Below are positions 1 through 10,587 of a stretch of 64,000 nucleotides of DNA, piece after piece. Location: positions 22,349 through 86,348 of the forward strand of contig JADGJC010000160.1 in assembly GCA_027596075.1 (NCBI GenBank). Reading direction: 5' to 3'. A program made the position numbers and the translations under genes. Under the pieces are notes generated by a model, which saw nothing but the letters and a program-made list of their open reading frames with translations, was not told the DNA's origin and did not search any database. The first letter of the stretch is position 1. The number at the start of each line of letters is the position of its first letter. The stretch comes from Rhizophlyctis rosea (lineage: Eukaryota > Chytridiomycota > Chytridiomycetes > Rhizophlyctidales > Rhizophlyctidaceae).

Positions 1-2059
1 TTGATGTTTGCCACTATGATCACGAAAAGTGGACACCATCGTGGTTCATGAATGCTTGGTCACATTAATCTTCTGGAGGATGTTGAAAGATCACGGTGTG
101 ACAACTTAATTTGGACGGCGGTGAGCGTCTTAGCAAGTCATTTCCTCGTAGCGCATTGCAAAAAAGTCCAACACTTACTGCGATGAAACCGATCACGGCG
201 ACGTCTTGAGTTAACAGCATGATCAATCTGTATGCAAGTCTACTGCTGTACTTGCTAGTACTTGCTATCAATCTCTGCTTCTCGAGCCTATCACGTTTGT
301 GGGTCAACTAGACAAGGGCTCCGCACTACACACTTCTAGGCACTTGTGCAACCGATTAAGGAATGCTCATCAGAGAATTCAAAAAAGGAGCTGCCCGGCA
401 CTCTCACAAACGCCATGCGTGAGCACATTGTCATGAAGGTCATTATTCATCTGCTGACGTCGAAATTTGTGTTAACAAGTTTGCCAACTTTTTCGGTTTT
501 GTTGTCTCAGTATTTGCTGTTGCAAACATTCCTGATGCCGAGAGAAAGCTGATACTGGGAGGGTGATGCAGTGACAGGACAAAAAAGGGAGGCAAATTGG
601 CCAGTTGATATTGTCAAAGATCAGACCAACATGCCTTTAGAGCCAATTGAAGCTTGCTTTGAATTTATGATAAGCAAAAACGGATAAATGTTGAGAGGAT
701 CTGACAAACGGAGCAAAGCCTTTCACTATGTCTTGGGTTCACGTAATGTGCTGCTCAGGTCGGCAAAACCATAATGTGTGAATGTTGTTGGGATGGATAT
801 GATCAATATGTGAGCGTCTCAACGCAATCCGGCGACAAAAGCTTGGAGCTCTCCGTTATTGGCTGTGGTGGTCCTTACCGTCTGCGCAACTCTTATTCAA
901 TTTTGCTGCTTTTACGTACCGTTGCAAGACTTGCAAAAGACTCAAAAGCACAAAGCTTTATTTCTCAACCAGCATTCCAAACCTTATGCCGCTGCCAAGT
1001 CTACCCATATGTATTCTATCTCTGTACTGCAGATATTGGCGAGCTCTCCATTAGCACTCTTAGTAACTTCCTCCGAGTGTGTTCGTACTTGTCTGATGAC
1101 ACCTCCGATGACACCCTTTTTTTCTCCCCAGAAGCAAATCCACCACCCCACAAGTTCGAAGGGCGTCTGATGCAACCGAAGTCTTCTCGCTTACAGGATT
1201 TTCAACAGACTGTAAGGCGCTGACTATGAAGTCTCAAAGATGAAAATTTGAGCACCTGCAGCATAGGCCCATTGATACATTCCGGGTTGGCTGCCCGAAA
1301 CCTGCGAGCAGAAGCAGGAGCGAACAGATACGCGTGTGCTGCGCCACATGAATGTACCGGTAAACAAACAAAACACATCTCCGCCACACAAGACCCGCTA
1401 GTGCTCGAACGAGATATTCGTGATGTGCAATTGATGGTTCCCCGCCTCTGTTATCTGCCAAGTACCTCGCGTGAAGGGAAAGGAAAAACGAACAATCTGT
1501 GCCGATCACCACGTTTGGACGTCCCATGGACACTTGTGTCAGAAGGCCAGACCATTCAGTCCTTTGGTTGTCGTCCAGATAATCGGATATACATTGATGT
1601 ATCACCCATTAATGAGATAGGCTCTGATATCAAGGACAGTGTAATACTACGCTGGTATTTGGTAGTAGAAATGAGACGCCAAATGAGAGCGGTGCCGGGT
1701 TAGCACGTCAACGGGCTTGATGGGTAGCATGTTTTTCTTTGAATGATGTTGTCTTTCTATTCCTCTCCACAAAAAACAGCGCAAATGGTGCTGAAGAAGA
1801 AGCAAGTGTCACTCACTGACTGCAGTGTTTGCGTATTGAAATGAAGAGAAAATTGGCATTCCCCGGCTTGTAGTGGTGAGAATCTGGGACTTTCCCATAT
1901 TAACCTGACGCAAAAAATTGCAGTGGACAACAAGGATTTATGAACCGTGATGGGCGGGCCGCTTGATCCGGTGTTGATTTTAGGGCTTGCCACAAGATCC
2001 ATTGCCTGGCTTGGGACAAAAGGGAGGCCACCAATCAACAAAGGCCCGAATATGTCGAG

Positions 2060-2790
2060 GCAACCTCAATGATCACCATCGACGCATATCTCACTGGTGC
2101 TCAAACACAATGCGGACGGCTCAGGTTTTTTGACATTGTCTCGGATTCCCAAAATGTGGTCTCAGAATGGGCTCCCTCCTGGGCGTCTTTTCACCACACC
2201 CAGTGGTACGCAACCTATGTAGTCTGCACCACTTCTATCCTGCTGGTAAGGATCAGCGGATTAAATGAACATGGTTGGCACTCATCTTTTTGCGATTGCT
2301 TGGCAGCAAAATCAGGGGCGATTTGAATGAATACGCCTTGTAGCGGCTTTTGCTACATCCCACATCACCTGATTCGTAAGGGGTGAAAAGGATCATCGCC
2401 CAAGATCTGCTCCGCGAGAAGCAACAAATTCCGGGGTGAAGTACGTAAGTAACGCTTTGAAGCACTAAGCAAATGATGCATCGACTTCTGAGAGACGTGG
2501 ATTTACGATGACTTTGCTTGGCCGTGCTTGGCGATACTGCTGTGCTCACTATGCTCCATGCAATCAAACTCCGAACCGTGAGGTTAGCAAGTGGTAAAAA
2601 CTTCATCGTTGCTCTTGCGATCATTTGCTTGAGAAATCAGGGCATGAGGCATTGTTTTTTCAGCGTCACTTTTTGGACGCCAGTTGATGCGACATTCCCG
2701 GCTGCACAGCCAGGGCGCATCTGCTTAGTGGGACCTGGCTATCCCCCAGCATACATACATATGCATGTTCCTGAGCCAAAATAATTGCCT
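2060..2790 (+). repeat. diverged dispersed repeat, copy 1
   Basis: This segment aligns by eye with the copies near 3.7-4.5 kb and 6.1-6.8 kb. The clearest shared blocks are a 'TCCTGCTGGTRRGRATCAGC'-type stretch near 2,240 (also near 3,872) and the stretch at 2,560-2,630, which matches 6,455-6,530 in order and frame-like spacing. The copies differ by many substitutions and small indels, so the repeat is old. No open frame survives across copies, and no terminal repeats or target-site duplications were recognised. Confidence 0.45.
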
Positions 2791-3719
2791 CCATCAGTTA
2801 AGCAGGACTCATGCCTCGATGTGATAATAGTCTACATTGGGTGCATGCACGTTCCGCGATGCCGCGTACCATAGGTCCATGCCCTAAATTCCACTGATTC
2901 GCCATAAAAATCTTTGATTGTGCCAGAACGAAGCACTAGTGATATGCGAATGATGATCTCCGCCCCAAGTCCATGCCAAACCCTCAGCGTGGTCGATCGC
3001 AAAAAATAACCTTGGCACAATGCATGTATTGTATGGCTTCTCATATCCGGGGGCCAGACGATATGGTCCTTTGCTTGTGGTCCTCCGCTTGTGGAACTTT
3101 GCTTGTGGTCGGTTGCCTGTTCAGACGATTGGTTCTCCAAGTAATTGATATTTATTATGGAAACAAATGGCTACAGGACTCGGATACTGCAATCTGGAGG
3201 TTAAAATGAACACCAACTGCGAGAGTAGTGCCACATCCGCGCTTTGACTGTGTCATTGGGTATCACATTGTCTTTGCGTGCGCTTTTCTCTCTTTTCTCG
3301 CCTAACTCGCCTAGAAACAATTTCCGAAGAAACAAGTAAAATCATTGACTGCACTGCTTGCTCGTTGGGCATAGTAACAAGAAGATTCAGTGGTTCTCCA
3401 TCTCTTGAGGTTTGAGCACCTGGAACCTTCCCAGAATGAAGCCTCGAAGCAATTAAAGGACACATGAAAGGGAAAATACATTATACGCGAGTACCTTTTC
3501 ATCAGAGTATACATTTTGTTTTGCATGTGCTTTGGAGAGGGCGGCATCAATACGCTGGCCCAGAATTCGCCATGACATTGAATTTAGATCCAGTCACGCG
3601 ATGGGTTGACTAATAACAACTAAACTGCCCAACTTTGCAGAAAGTAAACCCATCGTAAACTACTCCTTATTATGCTCAGGCACTTTCAAGGTCACCAAGG
3701 ACGCAAATCTCGACAGCGC

Positions 3720-4520
3720 TTGATTGAGTCGTCTAAAGATTCAGCTTCTTGCTATTATCGTTCATTTCTCAATGTGCAATCGCAGTGGGTTTCAGAAGCG
3801 GACGTCGCATCACCACAATTACTACACCTTAAATCATTTGGTTCACGCTACCACCAAATCTGGTAACCTCAATCCTGCTGGTGGGAATCAGCAGGAGCGA
3901 GTGAGGCATGTGGGTGCGTCCATCCTTTTTCTTACCGCCTTTCAACGAAATCAAGGACACTTTGAACCCATGCGCTTTGTACCGCACGTTTCATTCCGGG
4001 AGCTGAAAGAAGACCCAAAAGAAATCCACTCTTATCCTCTCCTCGTGTATAGTTTGCGTGAGGCAAACTATTCCGCCATGATAGCGTGCAGCATTTCGCA
4101 ACGATCCATCGACTTTCCGGAGACGGCATTGGGGTCGTCTTTGGTTGGTTTGTTACTGTTTGCCCGATTCGATCAAACTCCTGAGGGGTGACGGTGGCAA
4201 GTTTGAGATACGTCATCACAGCCCTTGCAGACATTGGCTTGAAGTGCTAAACGCAGGGCATTCGCTCTTTTGAAGTGCTTCTTGTATCTCGCACCACTCA
4301 TTAATTAACCTGCTTCCTGCTTCCGAACACATGCCTACTTTTGGAGAAGGAAAAGCAAGTAGAGTGAGGGTGAATGGAATTGCTTGCAAGAATATGTTTG
4401 GCTTGCTGCAAACGACATGGCTTCGATTCGTTTCAGCAATGAGATATATGGTTGAATCTTATCAACCAACACGTGACATTCCTCAGCTTGACAGTCTTTG
4501 CGCATCTATTGAGTCTATTC
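3720..4520 (+). repeat. diverged dispersed repeat, copy 2
   Basis: This is the second copy of the same family. Its 3' part (4,336-4,515) matches copy 3 (6,632-6,808). Both contain a purine-rich start, a 'GCAAACGACATGRCTT'-like block (4,407 and 6,697), then 'CTTATCAA', and then 'CAGTCTTTGYGCAT' near the end. The order of blocks is kept, so this is a real homologous segment and not chance similarity. There is no coding potential that I can support. Confidence 0.45.
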
Positions 4521-4810
4521 GCCAAAACTGATCAAAAGAAGAAGTAAAAGAGGATAGGGATCCGGAAACCAGCATATGAGCTTGACGGATGGGGCAGGGC
4601 GTTTCCGGTTCACCTTTTATCATACCTCGTACAGAAGTTCATAGAGTATCCACTCATCATCTTATTGAATGTAGGGGCCCGGGCTCTGCGGTTCATTCAC
4701 ACAGTAGTAAACATCGTGTGTGCCCAACGAACTGGGTACAGGCGAGACCGTTCATCAACTCCACCCAGAGTTTGCAGTGTGGAAGACATCCCAAAACGCC
4801 CGCATGTAGA

Positions 4811-4915
4811 ATTGGGCGCCCAATGGACGCCCGATTTGGGGGGAAACCTAATGCAGGTTGGGCGTTTCGTACTTCTGCCCGGCGGGCTCCCGCTTTGGAT
4901 GTTCGTTGGGCGCCC
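4811..4915. repeat. GC-rich palindromic motif cluster
   Basis: The cluster contains the 14-bp perfect palindrome ATTGGGCGCCCAAT (4,811-4,824), a second GGGCGCCC octamer at 4,908-4,915 and near matches such as GGACGCCC between them. A similar set lies at 5,235-5,345, and another copy of the octamer lies in the hairpin at 26.3 kb. The base composition stands out sharply from the AT-richer surroundings. It resembles GC-cluster or hairpin elements in kind, but I know no named family with this motif. Confidence 0.45.
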
Positions 4916-4942
4916 GGTGGTGAATACAATATCCATCAAAAA

Positions 4943-5035
4943 TGGCGTCTGCTGGAATCGAACCGCAGTCTGAAAGCCTCATGCTTTCATGTGGGGCAAT
5001 GAGTTTGACAAGTCTACCATTGGGGCTTTCATGCA
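4943..5035 (-). pseudogene. tRNA-like remnant (possible SINE or pseudo-tRNA)
   Basis: On the minus strand, GGTTCGATTCC (4,954-4,964) is an exact RNA polymerase III B-box/T-loop. A TTTTT run (4,938-4,942) follows immediately downstream and could act as a Pol III terminator. Upstream, CAATGGTAGAC (5,012-5,022) resembles a tRNA D-arm/A-box. The T-stem pairs well only if one A is bulged out. I cannot find a 5' acceptor strand to pair with the 3' GACGCCA, nor an anticodon loop with U33. It therefore looks tRNA-derived rather than a working tRNA gene. Chance similarity remains possible. Confidence 0.35.
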
Positions 5036-5234
5036 AGGGGAGAGGGTTGAGCGGGACGCGTCACTGATTTCATGGCTGTGCCACCAATCTCGGAGGTTTC
5101 GGAAATTCGAAATTTGCTCAAGTCCCAAGCTGCCTGATTGATCATTCATCCTTTGAGGGCCTTAGGCCCACCAGCCTACCTACACTCATCGGACACGCGA
5201 ATCAAGGGCTCAATCGACAAAGGACCCCATTTTG

Positions 5235-5345
5235 ACCCATGGGCATCCGATTCGGCCGCCCGTTGTTCAAAATCACTCAATTTTGACCATTGGGCGTCCG
5301 GAACGGGCGTCCGATGAATAAACGTGTCCAACGGGCGCCCATCGG
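5235..5345. repeat. second GC-rich palindromic motif cluster
   Basis: Within 110 bases there are GGGCATCCG, CGGCCGCCCG, two GGGCGTCCG copies (near 5,292 and 5,305) and an exact GGGCGCCC at 5,333-5,340, followed by CATCGGGCAT. Neighbouring flank words (for example 'CCATTGGGCG' and 'CCAATGGACG') recur between this cluster and the one at 4.8 kb, so the two clusters are probably related. No gene overlaps it. Confidence 0.4.
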
Positions 5346-6079
5346 GCATATGGGTAGTTTTGGGATGGACCAAGCAGAGTAAAGCAGTTCCAAGCTGAGG
5401 ATGAAATCGACCTCGAAAAAGAGAGCGAATGGTCACGGTTATGGAGCAAATAGGTAGAGCATGAAGCAACCCATGCTTCCCATATGCTCATGCTACAAGT
5501 GCGGAATGCTGATGGTTGGTAACGGCGGTGATTCATACATATGCCTTGCTTGCGCAAGCTGATGCGCACCATCCAGGTTTGTTGTCCACATTGGTCGGCT
5601 GCTTCAAAGAAAGTGCATACTACGGCATCCGATTTGCCAAAGTTCGAGCCATTGGCAAAATGTCCTTCCACGCCGCACTGATTTCGCGCGATCCATTTTT
5701 TGCTGCAACATGTGATGCGAGTTCCTATCCCGCGTCAAAGCAAAACAATGGTGATGCTGGCTGACCTCATGAGGTGGAACACTCGCCGACTCGTTCCGCC
5801 AGAACGAAGTAACGCTTTGAGAGCAGCAAATTGATATTTACAACAATTGGAGAAAGAGTCGCAGTGCCTTCCTTCAGCTTGTCCAATCTGTCAACTGGAA
5901 TGGACGTTGCTTGTCCGATCTTCTTTCGAGATGGCGGCATCAAATCACCGGGCAATCTCTTCACATCCCCAAGATGATAGCGCTCGTTTACTTCGTTTCA
6001 AGATGGCTTTAGCTGACTTGCAACAAAGAGGTTGAGGCCAGAATGAAGTAGCTACTTATTAGTATGCTGACGCACCTTC

Positions 6080-6810
6080 AGAGTCGCCATCAACACTCAT
6101 CTCAATGGTGCCCAATTGGGCATGCGAAAATTCAGGTACTCCTCATCATCATCATGCATTATGATGTCTGAACCAGCATGCTTGTTGCCTGAATGTGGCG
6201 ATGAGGCCCGCTCAATTCATGTGTAATTTGCGAACCGCATAATTAATTGGTGGAGCATATATTCATCTCTACCGCGGCACTTGTACTCCATCAATAAAGG
6301 AGTAATGAGGGCGACCAAAAAGGATCATCCTACAATTGCAAATATTGTGCGTGAGACAACGGATTACGCCATATTGCCGTGCAGATTCAGCAATGGATTC
6401 ATCGACTCTTCAGTGATGGCAATTCAGGATGACTTTCGCCTGGCGCACCACTGCATGTCCGAGTCAATCAAGTTTCAATCGATGAAATTAGTAACTGGCA
6501 GAAACTCAATCGCTGCCCTTGCAAGCATCACCTTGCGGAACTGGGTTCGAAATATCTCTCGTTGCCAATATCACTTTTCGGATGACACATCAACAGGAAC
6601 CTGAAACGGCATCAAGACAGCAAGATGCGTAGTGGTGGAAAAGGAAGTAGCAGCCTGGCAAGACATGAAATCCATGCAGAACCCTGTTTAATTGCTTGGA
6701 AACGACATGACTTGGATTTGTTTCAACATTTCGTAGGAAGCATGTGCAAGGCTTATCAAGCCAACCTGCGACCTTCCTCCGCTCCGCAGTCTTTGTGCAT
6801 TCCATGAGGC
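6080..6810 (+). repeat. diverged dispersed repeat, copy 3
   Basis: This is the third copy. The block at 6,455-6,545 matches 2,560-2,640, and the block at 6,632-6,808 matches 4,336-4,515. It is the only copy that visibly shares sequence with both others, so it links the family. Short open frames in it look alike at the peptide level between copies 1 and 3, but only over about 30 codons and with stops elsewhere. It could descend from a mobile element or a duplicated gene, and neither can be shown from sequence alone. Confidence 0.45.
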
Positions 6811-7781
6811 CACATCAAAAGCCGCCAAAAACAAAAATGGTGTACAAAGATGGTGATGTCAAAACCGGCGTAAAGCGTAATTGCATGGGCAAGACGTGGG
6901 TATAGCCATATCTCCATCCGGGAGGAGCATTTACACACCCTTCCAGAATGCGCTGGGAGGTTGCTTTGCACTGCATACAACGTGTGTGCGTAGGGCAGTG
7001 AAGTGAGTGGTACTACTGAGTTCTGCACACCGAAGACCAACATCGAAGTTGAAGGAAGCCCAAAAAAGATTGGCCATGATGGTGAACGGTATAGGGCATG
7101 AATCAATACAAAGAATATTATCGGCGTCGCGCATCACGACCACCATCGTAGCATACAAGCATTCCTAGCGGAACTACTTACACCATCGTTTTTGGTCAAT
7201 ATTGATCAAGTTGCTCCAAAGACCAGAATCGGCATCGTATTGGTCAACTTGGAGCAATTGGCATATACTCTATCATGTGGCACTCACCGTGTGCGATCCC
7301 CTTTTGTTGCTACGCGCATTCTCCCATCTCATGTCAGGGCTTGTAATTGCGATGGTGAAAAAGAGACGGGATGGATGGGATCCCAAAAGATGGGAAGTGA
7401 CGGGTAAATTCCATCGCATCTTTCCTTTGCTGCGCATTCACAACATATCTGCCAATAGGTTCAAAAGCAGCAAAATGATATTAACAAGAGAACGGAGAAA
7501 GAGTCATAGCACTCCCATCATCGCGCCCAAATCAAAGGATATAACCCAACTCGCCAAGCTAAATAGCAAGGGAAGGAATGGAGAAGCTCAAAACACCTAT
7601 ATACAGACCCCTCATCGATGCATGCGAACCGCACACCCATAAACCTTCATCGTAAAATTCCCATCATAACTTCGCGACTAACCGATTCGTTGTGCCCTTT
7701 CCGCTCGGGTTTTGATCAACGATTCGTAGTGCCTGATTATGATTGGACGAAAATGAGATATTATATAGAACGATCCGGTCC

Positions 7782-8486
7782 TTATGCCAAAAGACATAAC
7801 ACAGTCCATACCTCATTCAACAAAACCTGCACAACCCCCTCCAAATCTCCCTCCCCCTTCCCCGCCACAACCCTCTCATACATATCCCTCATCACCGCCC
7901 GTTCCTTATCCTTATCATACCCCTTCGCCACCACCCGACTCTTCTCCTTCCTCCGTCTCTCCGGCTTAGATACCACCCCATCCTCGAAGCGCTTCCACCG
8001 CAGTCGCCGCGCTTCGTAGAGGATTGCGTCAAAGACTTCGTCGTTGTCGATGGAGCCGCCGGAGGAGCGGATGCGGGCGAGGAGGGTTTGGATTGTTTGG
8101 GTTGTTAGTGTGGGGTTTGGGGAGGACTTTGCCATCCGTGGGTGGGAATGAGGGGAGAGGGGAATGCGAAAAAGGGTGAGTGTTTAGATCAACTGACTGA
8201 CGAATGCCCGTCCCTGTTCGCCTTCGACTCCACTCACGACCCCGGCCCCATCCCATCTCCTCTATCTTCCTTCCCTTCCTTCCCAGCTCCTGACGCTCCC
8301 CTTCGCTGGACCACCCGTCTCGTCTCCGCCTGCAACTCAATCAGATGTACCTACCTGATGTATCATAGCGGAAAGGACCTCACCATAGATTCGATTTGGC
8401 TGACTGGGCTGCTGTGCCTCTGACTTGTAAACACCCGTAACCTGATTCTCGTGAGTTTTGATTTGGGAAGGAGTGGATTGAAGCAT
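7782..8486 (-). CDS. hypothetical protein, possibly two exons
   Basis: The better-supported part is the minus-strand frame 8,135-7,782. It is a basic, charged, helix-rich stretch of about 117 residues with clean codon usage (motifs NDEVFDAILYEARRLRWKR and KPERRRKEK). It can start at its own ATG (8,135). Alternatively, an upstream exon (ATG at 8,486, ending near 8,355 at CAG|GTAGGT) could splice in phase 0 to the acceptor at AAAG|TCC (about 8,128). That intron would be about 225 bases, longer than most here. I recognise no domain. Composition suggests a soluble, possibly nuclear protein, but function is unknown. Confidence 0.4.
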
Positions 8487-9149
8487 TGTTTGTGGTTGGT
8501 GGGTTTGTGTTCTTGTGCGGGGCGGTCGTGGTCGGGGTGTGGAGTTTGTTGAGGTTGCCTGCAGACACGGGCGAAGTGTCAGTGACAAGCTAGGCGAATA
8601 GCACACAGGAGATAATGTTAAACGTGACCGCTCACATCAGACATTGCGTTTAGTTCCTCGTCTATAGTGTTGCCGCCATATGGGGATGCCGAGTCCGCGT
8701 CGGCACGGCGCTGTGGGAAAGCACAACCGACCCTGTCAGTTTCGAACCAAGCATGCAATACACGCGTCAACTTACGGGGTCTGACAGTTCTTCCACGACA
8801 GTCTCATAATTGCGAGAAGACTCTGCTTGTTGTGCGGGTTTTCTTAGACTTGAACCCATTGTTTGAACGGTGTTGTTTGTCTTTTTGTCTAATGGGTGGT
8901 GGGAAATGGAGGTAAAAATGGAGGTAAGGGGGAGACTTTGGACACGAGGTCAGATGATGGAGGTGGTTGGGGAATGGCTTGTGAGGCTCGTGCGGCTGAA
9001 GCTGGCGTGTCTGCCGGATCCAGTAAGATTGCAGTCGGATCTTTAGCCACTCGAATCAACAGCGCCGGCCTTATTGGGAATGAATGCCCTTCCTTCATTA
9101 TCACCATCTCTTCCCACGCTACAAAATTCAAATCGGCAACCAATGCAGC

Positions 9150-10587
9150 CATGTCAGCAGACACGCCAGCTTTCCTTCAACGGCTCATCGGAAAGACAGC
9201 AGCTGAGAAGGCTCATCTGCAGGAGCACCTTGACCCCTTAAAGGCAGAATCGAACACCTCCCAACCGACGGCCCTCATTGCAGCCGCGCCAGCAGACACG
9301 GCACCCTTCCTCCATCAGCTCATCGGAAAGACAGTAGCAGAGAAGGAGCAACTGAAAGTCCAACTCGACGCAAAAACCGCCGAAGTGACGACCCTACAAG
9401 CTGCAAATGCTGACCTGACCCGTCAGTTGGAAGCCAGAACTACCGACTTGAACGCTGCACGAGCTGCTAGTGCGCAGTTGGAGATAAGGCTTTCGAACAC
9501 AGAGGAGGAACATAGAAATGTATTGGAGGGGCTAGAGGGGCTGCTGGCGGACGTAAAGACAGAACGAGATAGATTGAGGGAGGAGAATAGACGCTTGGGA
9601 AAGAGTAAAGGACGAGAAGAAGAAACTGTCACGAAATCAAATGACGCCAAAGAAGCTCGAGCAGCAGCAGTACATCTTACCTCTACCGTCACTCGCCTCA
9701 AAAAGGAACTCAGTCGGAAAGAAGCAGAGCTGGACGAGACCATCAAAGACAACATAACAATCCAAATGGGGCTAAAACAAACGATCTATGAATACAGGCG
9801 TGAGATCATGAACTAGCGGATTCAGATCAACCTGTTGCACAATAGGGACAAGCCTTTGTTGAAGGGAGATTTGGAAAAGGACGGGTGGGAAATGATCCTT
9901 ACGGAACCGACGCATGAAGTGATGGGGGAATTGATTGAGGATGGTGAAGGGGCATCTGGAAGTGGGGATGTGGGAGCGAGTCAACTTGCCGGGACCAAGA
10001 GGAGAGTAGAAGAAGATCAAGAACCAAGCAAGAAGAGGACCTGCGTGGACCTTACCTATTCCGATACTGAATCTGAGGGGCAACTTGCTCCGCTGTCTTT
10101 ACTATTTACCACTACCGCCAGCAGTTCCTCTTCTTCAGTTCCATCCCGCCGTCCCAGTCCAGAGGTAGAAGAAGAATCTACCATAAACCTCCCCCCAACC
10201 ACCCACACCAACTCCCAACCCTCACCTCCTCCCCCTGGCTCCATTACACCACCCCCGCTTGCCCCCTACCCCTACCCAACAACCTTCACCACCCCCTACC
10301 CCTACTACATCTCCTACATCTCCCTCCTCCAAACCTACCTCCACCACAACCGCCCAAACGTGCGCCTAACCGACACGCGTCGCCAAACATGCAAATTGAA
10401 GATCTACGTCCCGTTCAGGAAGGAGCATGGCGGGGAGGGCGTGTGGGCTGAACGGGCGAAGAGTGAGTGGGAGGGACAGAGGGATGGGTATGGTGTTCCG
10501 TGGGAGTTGAGGGGGGAGTTTTTGAAGGTTTTGAGGGAGAGGGAGGAGGAGTGGAGTGGGAGGTGGGGGTGGAGGTGTCTTGGGTGA
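9150..10587 (+). CDS. coiled-coil protein with one in-frame TAG
   Basis: One frame runs from ATG 9,150 to a TAG at 9,814-9,816 and then continues open, in the same frame, to the stop at 10,585-10,587. The first part (about 221 residues) is a long heptad-type coiled coil with an internal duplication (PAFLQRLIGKT near 9,165; PFLHQLIGKT near 9,310). The part after the TAG has an acidic block, a KKR basic stretch, Ser/Pro-rich linkers and a charged C-terminus. The paralog remnant at 14,060-14,404 aligns straight across the TAG: LRDENNWLRNRG there, stop-RIQINLLHNRD here, then GDLxxxGWEM in both. So the two parts were one protein. The TAG sits where the paralog has Leu (CTG CGG against TAG CGG). 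It could be a pseudogene, readthrough, a sequencing error or two separate genes. An upstream extension to 8,896 is open but looks non-conserved. Confidence 0.6.

Larger units (their letters stand above)
1..7781. other. gene-poor region with old repeats
   Basis: I see no gene here that I can support. Open frames reach about 150 codons, but they lack recognisable domains, good splice context or conserved partners, and that length is expected by chance over this distance. What the stretch does hold is listed separately: diverged repeat copies near 2.1-2.8, 3.7-4.5 and 6.1-6.8 kb, two clusters of GC-rich palindromic motifs (4.8-4.9 and 5.2-5.35 kb) and a tRNA-like remnant near 5.0 kb. Confidence 0.6.

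Noticed and set aside
8700..8800. GGTTCGAAAC on the minus strand as a tRNA T-loop
   Set aside because: No acceptor, D-arm or anticodon arm could be built around it.
8896..9149. N-terminal extension of the coiled-coil gene to 8,896
   Set aside because: The frame is open but has no coiled-coil character and no relation to the paralog; ATG 9,150 starts directly at the conserved part.
9800..9816. 17-base micro-intron removing the TAG (GTGAGATC...CTAG)
   Set aside because: It begins with GTGAG and ends with TAG, but 17 bases is below any plausible spliceosomal intron and would also change the frame.
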